A DNA stretch of 64,000 nucleotides from Posidonia oceanica (Eukaryota > Streptophyta > Magnoliopsida > Alismatales > Posidoniaceae): the NCBI GenBank assembly GCA_037176725.1, contig JAZBRS010000026.1, forward strand, positions 105,073,501 to 105,137,500. Direction: 5' to 3'. A model generated the notes under the pieces. It had not been told where the DNA came from. It saw only the letters and a list, made by a program, of their open reading frames with translations, and made no database searches. Position 1 is the first letter of the stretch; each line of letters starts with the position of its first letter. This document shows positions 56,645 to 64,000 of this stretch, one piece after another. The translations under genes and the position numbers were made by a program.

Positions 56645-57712
56645 AAGCACCCTTAGGCTGATATCCTAAACTATCTACTCTCAGGCTGATATTCCTAAAC
56701 TATCGACCCAGGCTGATATTCCTAAACTATCTATTCTCAGGCTGATATTCCTAAACTATCTATCTCTTGGCCGATCCATGGTTGGCCCGCAGTTGTGTTA
56801 TACGGCTGACATCCAGTAACTGTCCCTCGCAGTGCCGCCAGGCTGATAACCTAAACTATCTATCTAGGCCGGTAACCTAAACTACCTAGGCTGATATCCT
56901 AAACTATCTATCCAGGCTGATATTCCTAAACTATCCGGCATCTGCGTTATACGGCTGACATCCAGTAACTGTCCCTCGTAATTGCCCCCTCCAGTTGATA
57001 GGACTGTAAACTATCTATCTAGGCTGATATCCTAAACTATCTAGGCTGATATCCTAAACTATCTATCTAGGCTGATAACCTAAACTATCGATCTAGGCTG
57101 ATATCCTAAACTATCCATGGCAATTACGTTATACGGCTGATATCCAGTAACTATCCCTTGCAATTGCTCTTTCCAGTTGATAGGACTGTAAACTATCTAT
57201 CTAGGCTGATATCCTAAACTATCGATTTAGGCTGATAACCTAAACTATCGATCTAGGCTGATATCCTAAACTATCCATCGCAATTGCATTATACGGCTGA
57301 CATCCAGTAACTGTCCCTCGCAAGGCCGCCAGGCTGATAACCTAAACTATCGATCTAGGCTGGTAACCTAAACTACCTAGGCTGATATCCTAAACTATCT
57401 ATCCAGGCTGATATTCCTAAACTATCCGGCACTTGCGTTATACGGCTGATATCCAGTAACTATCCCTCATGGTTTGCCCCTTCCAGTTGATAGGACTGTA
57501 AACTATCTATCTAGGCTGATATCCTAAACTATCTAGGCTGATATCCTAAACTATCCATCTAGGCTGATATCCTAAACTATCTATGGCAACCATGTTATAC
57601 GGCTGATATCCAGTAACTATCACTCACAACTGCGCATTCCGGTTGATAGGACCGTAAACTATCGCCAGGCTGATAACCTAAACTATCGCCCTCGGCTGAT
57701 GATCCGAAACTC
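56645..57712 (+). repeat. Second tandem array with higher order, 3' UTR
   Basis: Short units of about 20-26 bp (AGGCTGATATCCTAAACTAT with CTATCTA or CGATCTA spacers) are grouped. Each group is closed by 'gttatacggctgacatccagtaact', which occurs near 56,798, 56,947, 57,129, 57,289, 57,438 and 57,594. The spacing is about 147-182 bases. Confidence 0.85.
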
Positions 57713-58200
57713 ATCCGGTCGATAAGTCCGACAACTTATCACCTCCCCGCGCGACTCCGCCCCAAAAGACGGAGCCCCGCATCCCTCCGCGTCTGGGAAA
57801 AGGTCCACCTCTCCCGTCACTCCTTTGTGGCTCTTGGCTGTCCTTCCTTTCGTGGCAGGTCTGGACCTCCCATCAAGGCCTGCGGCGCGTCGCAACATCC
57901 CTTTTCAGCATCGTCGACATCGCCGACGTCACCAGCGTCACTTCGGCCCTCCCCATCGATACTAACTCTAACACTAACTCTTGCATTGCATCCGCATTAG
58001 CATGCATCGCATACATTGCATCTCGCCCATTTGCACCTGCACCTTGCATTGCGGCGACGACCCACGATGTTCGGCGCATCCGCCGAATGAGTGGCTCATG
58101 CCGATAGCAAACCCTCTGCTCTCGCCGGTCAAATGGGGTGTCTCGTCTACCCTGAGCAGCGGCCTCGCTTCGCTCGGCCTCGCTTCGCTCGGCCTCGCTC
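57713..58200 (+). other. Unique 3' UTR end before the polypurine tract
   Basis: A mostly unique stretch; near 57,960-58,040 it is rich in 'gcattgcat' words also common in the LTR. At 58,161-58,200 a GGCCTCGCTTCGCTC unit is repeated about 2.6 times. Confidence 0.5.
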
Positions 58201-58209
58201 AGGGAGGGG
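58201..58209 (+). other. Polypurine tract
   Basis: AGGGAGGGG, followed by CATC and then the 3' LTR start TGTTGACA. Position and composition are those of the plus-strand primer of LTR retrotransposons. Confidence 0.75.
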
Positions 58210-58213
58210 CATC

Positions 58214-61200
58214 TGTTGACACCCCATTTTGGCAGGCTGGATCGTTTGGAGCCTTCCGGTGGCTGCTGGACCTGAACCCAGACCCAAACCTACACCTTCC
58301 TCCCCTTCTCTTCCCTCAAAGCAAGCCCAAACTCAACCTGGGATTACCTCCCTTTCCCGAACCCGAAAACCAACCAAAATCCATAGGAACACTCACCCCT
58401 GATGACTTAGCAAACCCACCAAAAAGCCTGCAAAATCTCAAACCAGACCCCTCCCGAAAACCCTAGGAAACTTAGGCAAAATTACCCTTTTTCTACACCT
58501 CAAAACCCCTCCAAAACTTCCTCAAAACTGAACCAAAACTCCAGGACCAGAACTAGAAACCCTAGACCCCGCACCCGCCAAATTTCACCCCTTTCTGAGA
58601 CCTTTAAGACCCCTTTCCGCTGGAATTATCGTTTTCTCTCTCCGGGATTATCGTTTTCTCTCTCCTCTCTCTCTCCTGATTATCGTCTCTCTTCTCATCC
58701 CCTTCTCGCCCTCCTTCTGGCTTGGCAGCGGGCCCCCTTTGTACTCCTATCCCTCCTCTATCTTATTCCTATTTTTATTTTATTTTTACCATCTTCCTTG
58801 AATTTTTAAAAATCTTTTCCCTCAAACCTACCTCTTTCCCTTTTATTCCCTTTTTTCCTCTTTTCTTCTTCTTTTTCTTTTCTTCTTCATCCCTTTGCAA
58901 AAAACCTCAAAAATCCTTAAAAATCTGTAAAACCCCAAGATCTAAAAGAAACAAATCAGAATCCCCAGAAAAAGTAATTAGAAACATTAAATAAGTAATT
59001 AAAAACCCAAACTTAATTAAATCAAGCTAAAAAGAAAATCAAGTGTGCAAACTAAAAAATGCAAAACAAACTAAAATAAAATACCGTAAAATCAACTAAA
59101 AAACTGAAGTAAAATCAGAACCTACCAAAAATGAAAACCCCACTAAAAGAATTAAAAAACAAACCCTAGAGAGAAGAATTAAAAGTCAAATACTAAAACA
59201 AGTAATTAAAGAGAACAAAAAACTTAACCTAATAAACATAAGAAAAAAACAACATAAGAACTTAATTAAAAAAGAAAAAGAAAATACAGTTAAAAGACCT
59301 AAAATACTTAATCAAATCAGGAAAAATCCAACTAAAAAACATCAAGAAGAATTAACAAATAAAAAACAAAAGCATGGATCAAAAGACTTAAAAAAGGAAA
59401 ATACAAAAGACTAAAACTAAAAGCCCAAAACCCACTCAAAATAATGTAAAAATAAATCCTAAAAACCCTAATTAACATCCTAAAATACTTAACAAGAAAA
59501 CACAATTTTAAAAACAATTTAAAAGAATTTAACCAACCCCTAATCAAGTGGAAAACAAATCAAAAACAAAATGGAACCCTAAAGTCCTAATCAAGCCTAA
59601 AACACACTAATTAACCCGAAAACGGTCATTAAAAAATCCAGATAAACGTCTAACCAACAACCCAAGTCACCCCATATTTTTATTTATTTTTATCTCTTTT
59701 TTTCCTATTTTTTCTTTCCATCTTTCTTTCTTTCTCCCTTTTTTTTCTTTTTCTCCTTCCTTACTGGGCTTATCAGCCCGTTTACCTTTTCTTTCTTTTT
59801 TTCAAAACTTTCGGCCCGCGGCCCGTTGCTACAGTCGTCGTCCTCCTTCCCTCCTCCCGCAGGTCTACAGTGCCGGCTGCACAGCTACAGTCCTGCCATG
59901 GCAGCTGCAGCGCCAGCACCTGTCACCGCAGACCTGCGCTCGCACGCCTCTGCCGGACCAGACCAGCGTGCGCCGCATCGCGTCCGTGCCTCCTGCCACC
60001 GCCTCTCCGCATTAATTCGCCGCAGCCAAGCCTGCAAGCAATCAGAAGTTTAAGGGCGAAAAAGGAGCGGAAACGGGGCGCTGGAAGGGGAGGAGAAAGG
60101 AGGAAATCATCCCAGAGAGAGACGACCATTTTTTTCCAGCGAATCCCGAGTGAGAGAGTGGTCGAATTCTCCCCTGAAATCCATCCACGAACACCCGACT
60201 TCGGCCTCTCTTTCTTCCAGCGAACCAGCATCCAAAACACCTCCGAAACCACTCGAAATCCACTCCCCAATCTCGCCCGAGTTCCCAGCAACTCCTTCCC
60301 CTCCTTCCACAGCGAAACAACCCGCATTTCACCCAGAAATCCCTCTGAAACTCACACCGAACCCAACGCACACCCATCCGAGAATTCCCAACTCCACAGA
60401 CCACCTCTCCTCCCTAAACTCTGCCCCGTTACTCACTGAGATACTACCTCTCCAACCCCGCTTTGCTTCACCTCCAGTTCCCCTCACAGACGAAACGCCC
60501 CACTTCAAACACCTTGCTCCATTTCTGTCCGGAAACCGACTCCACCTTCAAACTCCCTCTACACCCCTCGGAACAGCAAGCCAACCGTCCAGAAAGCCTC
60601 GCCGGACCTCCAGCTACCTCCCCGAAGCTCCAGCTCGATCCTGAGAGCAACACACCGCCCCGCTCACCTCCGGCAGCTCGCAGTCGACCCACAACCGCCG
60701 GACCGCCTGTCAAGCTGCGGAGCTTCTGCCTGATCAATCCCGAAGCACCGGAGCAACGTCCTGAAGACGTTCCAACCGTCGCGCGCCACCGAGGACGTCC
60801 GCAGCGACCAGACGACGTCCGCCGGCCGTCTCCGACACTGCTGGGGTCGGGAGGACGCACCGGACACAGCCGCAGGTACTCCTCACCCTCCCCTGCTCTC
60901 TCTCCTCCTCCTCTTGCTTCTCCGCCAACCAGAACCAAGTTTCCGGGCCTCCAGCGCCGCCCGCGTCTCGCCGGTCTCCCTTTCTTCTCCGGCGCCGATC
61001 CCCTGACCTCCACGACGCTCCGGCTAGCAGAGCGAGCTCCGGATACTTCCCAGAGCTCCGGACGATCGCCGGCACCAAGCCCCGCCGGTCTGTGCCTCTC
61101 CAACCTCCCCTGTCGGCGGTCACGAGCACTGCCGGCGATCTGCTACAGTGTTCGTCGACCGCCGGCGACCTACTGTTCCATTATTTTTTCCCTTTATATA

Positions 61201-64000
61201 GTTTAGATGTAAACATTGCATTGTTGCCTTAAGTTACTTCTTTTTTGCGTTTTAATCCTCTGTTCATTTTATTTTGCTTAGTTTTTAATTTAATACCATG
61301 CTAAATTGCAACTTATGTTTCTGTTTCTCTGTATTTTCTTTTCAGTCCATTTACTGTGCGTTTCAGTTATAACATTTTGTGCTTTAGCCCCCCTATTTTC
61401 CATTATTACACTCAGCTCCTGTTTTAAATCAGTTCATACATTTGCATTAATTTTACCATACTGCATTGCATTATAGGTCCCTGCATGTTCCTGTTTTTGC
61501 ATTTAGGTCCAGCACACTGTAGTAACTTAGGTTTTGATTTTAATTTCTGGTTGATGCATTGCACTTTTGCCCCTCTGTTTTTTCATTTTTACACACAGGT
61601 CCTTTTTAAATACACAGTAATCATTTTGCATGCATATCTGCTTACTACATTGCATTTTCAACCCTGCATCTTTTAAAAATTGCATGTCAGTCCCCAGACC
61701 ATGATTTCAGAGTATATTTCCCATATGAAATTGCATTTTCAGACCCTGCATGATTTGAAAATCACACATAGGTCCCTGCACCTTTTGAAAAATCATGTAA
61801 AAAGACTGTTTTGCCCCTAAGTTGCACTTTAACTCCCATGCTTGCAAAAATTGCATGTAGACCCTCCACTTGCATTCCCGGACTCCCCGGGACCCCTGTT
61901 TTCTGGAAAATTTGCATCTTAGCCCCTTTCTTTTTCAAAAATGCCTTTAAACCCCTGTTCTTCCCAAATGGCTTTTCCTTGTCTTCTCTGGCTTTGCATG
62001 CATTCTGCATCCATTTAATCTTGCATTTTAGCTCCCCTTCGCATACACTAAGCACTTTTAACCCCCCTTCACTTGGGAGGACCTTCGGCACACCCCTAGG
62101 ATCTCCTGAACACTTAGATCTGTTCTTCTCCCCTGTTCTGGTCCTTCCGCTCCGAAGCTGCGATATCTTTCAATCCGACCGTCGGATCTCCTCAAGTAAG
62201 CTGCCCAGGCGACCGCAGCGAAGCGCTCTTCAGCATGGACCAAACAGATCTCCGATCAGACTCCCGGATCTCCAGGCATATCTTCCTGAACTTCTGCACT
62301 GCATTCATCTTGCATGCCATTTGCACCGTTTTGCGTGCCCTTTACTTTTCTTGCCTCGTTTTGCGTGCCATCGCGTTTTATCGCTCCATTTTGCGCGCCG
62401 CTTCTTTGTCTTGCACCGTTTTGCATGCCATTTAGTTTTTTCGCCTCGTTTCGCGTGTTTTCATGTTTTATCGCTCCGTTTTGCGTGCCGCTTCTCTATT
62501 TTGCACCGTTTTGCGTGCCTTTTACTTTCTTCGCCTCGTTTTGCGTGCCGTCGCGTTTTCTCGCTCCGTTTTGCGCGCCACTTCTCTGTCTTGCACCGTT
62601 TTGCGTGCCTTTTAGTTTTCTCGCCCTGTTTCGCGTGTTTTCATGTTTTATCGCTCCGTTTTGCGTGCCTTTTAGTTTTCTCGCCCCGTTTCGAGTGTTT
62701 TCATTTTTTATCGCTCCGTTTTGCGCGCCGCTTCCCTGTCTTGCACCGTTTTGCGTGTCTTTTAGTTTCCTTGCCCCGTTTCGCGTGTTTCCTTGCCTTA
62801 TCGCTCCGTTTTGCGCGCCGCTTCTTTGTCTTGCACCGTTTTGCGTGCCCTTTAGTTTTTTCGCCTCGTTTCGCGTGTTTTCATGTTTTATCGCTCCGTT
62901 TTGCGTGCCGCTTCTCTATTTTGCACCGTTTTGCGTGCCTTTTACTTTCTTCGCCTCGTTTTGCGTGCCATCGCGTTTTCTCGCTCCGTTTTGCGCGCCA
63001 CTTCTCTGTCTTGCACCGTTTTGCGTGCCTTTTAGTTTCCTTGCCCCGTTTCGCGTGTTTCCTTGCCTTCTCGCTCCGTTTTGCGCGCCACTTCTCTGTC
63101 TTGCACCGTTTTGCGTGCCTTTTAGTTTTCTCGCCCCGTTTCGCGTGTTTTCATGTTTTATCGCTCCGTTTTGCGCACCGCTTCCCTGTCTTGCACCGTT
63201 TTGCGTGCCTTTTAGTTTTCTTGCCCCGTTTTGCGTGTTTCCTTGCCTTCTCGCTCCGTTTTGCGCGCCGCTTCCCTGTCTTGCACCGTTTTGCGTGCCT
63301 TTTAGTTTTCTCGCCCCGTTTTGCGTGTTTTCTTGTTTTTCTCGCCCCGTTTTGCGCGCCGCTTCTCCGCCTCGCACCGTTTTGCGTGCCTTTTGGTTTT
63401 CTCGCCCCGTTTTGCGTGTTTCCTTGTTTTTCCCGCTCCGTTTCGCGTACCACCTCTTTGTCTTGTACCGTTTTGCGTGCCTTTTAGGTTTTTTGCCTCG
63501 TTTTGCGCGCGGTCTTGTTTTCCTGCACCGTTTTGCGTGCCCTTTCGTTTTCTCGTCTCGTTTTGCGTGCCCTGGTGTTTTCTTGCCCAGTTTTGCGCCC
63601 TTCTTTCGTTTTCACGCACGGTTTTGCGTTCTGGTTCCATTTCTTGCCCCATTTTGCAGGACAACCCTGTTCTCGCATCCTTTCGCATACTTCTTTCGTT
63701 CCCCGCACTGTTTTACGCCGTTTTCCCTTGCATGTCGATTGCATCGCATGGTTTTTCTCGCTGTTTTGTTTTATCGCCCGCATTTGCATATAGGGCGGTG
63801 ATGCTTACTGTCCGGAGTTCTCACGAGCCAGGTTTCGCCCGGTTCGGAACACGGACAGCGTTGCTGAGCGCTTAGATTGCACGTTTACTTCCTTGCATCG
63901 TTTTCCATCACTTAGAACACACCTTTGAGCATTTAGACAGGCATTCATTGGCACTTAGGCATTCAAAGTCTGCATTTCCCTGCATATGCGAGCGTAAGCC
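58214..64000 (+). repeat. 3' LTR, first 5,787 bp
   Basis: The same as 36,775-42,561 at offset 21,439, with two substitutions seen. It includes the TATA box (61,193) and the 30-bp array (about 62,309-63,639). The window ends about 418 bases before the expected LTR end. Confidence 0.93.

Larger units (their letters stand above)
36775..64000 (+). mobile_element. Giant Tat/Ogre-type Ty3/Gypsy retrotransposon (right end outside window)
   Basis: Order: 5' LTR 36,775-42,979, primer binding site 42,981-42,998, leader, gag-pol frame 44,300-52,927, purine-rich spacer, PMD-like frame 54,182-55,483, tandem repeats 55,928-57,712, polypurine tract 58,201-58,209, 3' LTR from 58,214. Two RNase H domains, the primer binding site sequence, very long LTRs and an extra frame after integrase fit the Tat lineage (Ogre/Retand relatives). 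The LTR copies match over 5,787 bases at a constant offset of 21,439. I saw two differences (C37605/T59044 and G37836/A59275). The base pairs before the 5' LTR are CTGCT (36,770-36,774); the partner should follow at about 64,419. The element is inserted in the inverted LTR at 33,334-36,774. Confidence 0.92.

Noticed and set aside
1..64000. CRISPR arrays, bacterial operons, tRNA or rRNA genes
   Set aside because: The regular repeats here are tandem without unique spacers, the genes have spliceosomal introns, and I saw no tRNA or rRNA signature.

Overview
The window is nuclear DNA of a flowering plant. Three host genes have plant-type introns and plant homologues, and the rest is mostly plant transposable elements, several nested in one another. 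I cannot name the species.

Host part (1-26,240). ATG11, an autophagy scaffold, lies on the + strand from 4245 to 17,033 in five exons that join without a frame break into 1,156 codons. Its introns are swollen by a 2.5-kb solo LTR (intron 2), a diverged tandem duplication (intron 3) and an antisense LINE that itself carries a small Copia remnant (intron 4). Intron 4 appears to start with GC rather than GT. Next comes a two-exon secreted nepenthesin-type aspartic protease (+, 19,010-21,024, 475 aa). It converges on UBP22, the histone H2B deubiquitinase of the SAGA module (-, 25,288-21,920, three exons, 554 aa).

Repeat part (26,241-36,774). A hAT-type MITE is split by a second solo LTR of the same family as the one in ATG11. 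A second hAT-type MITE follows, then an antisense Copia-like LTR remnant and an antisense LINE fragment. The LINE fragment is cut by the 3' part of an old LTR lying in reverse orientation.

Giant retrotransposon (36,775 to beyond the window end). A young Ty3/Gypsy element of the Tat/Ogre type sits inside that old inverted LTR. Its 5' LTR is 6,205 bp (36,775-42,979). It is followed by a primer binding site, a 1.3-kb leader, one uninterrupted gag-protease-RT-RNase H-second RNase H-integrase frame (44,300-52,927), a purine-rich spacer, a separate 433-codon frame that looks like a plant mobile domain/DUF7745 protein (54,182-55,483), two tandem-repeat fields, a polypurine tract and the first 5,787 bp of the 3' LTR. 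The two LTR copies align without an indel, and I found only two substitutions, so the insertion is recent. If the 3' LTR is full length the element is about 27.6 kb.

The points most worth following up are the captured PMD-like gene, a second primer-binding-site-like sequence kept inside the LTR of both the young and the old copy, the 3 x 30-bp higher-order repeat in the LTR, and the GC-AG intron in ATG11. All homology statements rest on motif recognition and remembered family features, not on a database search.
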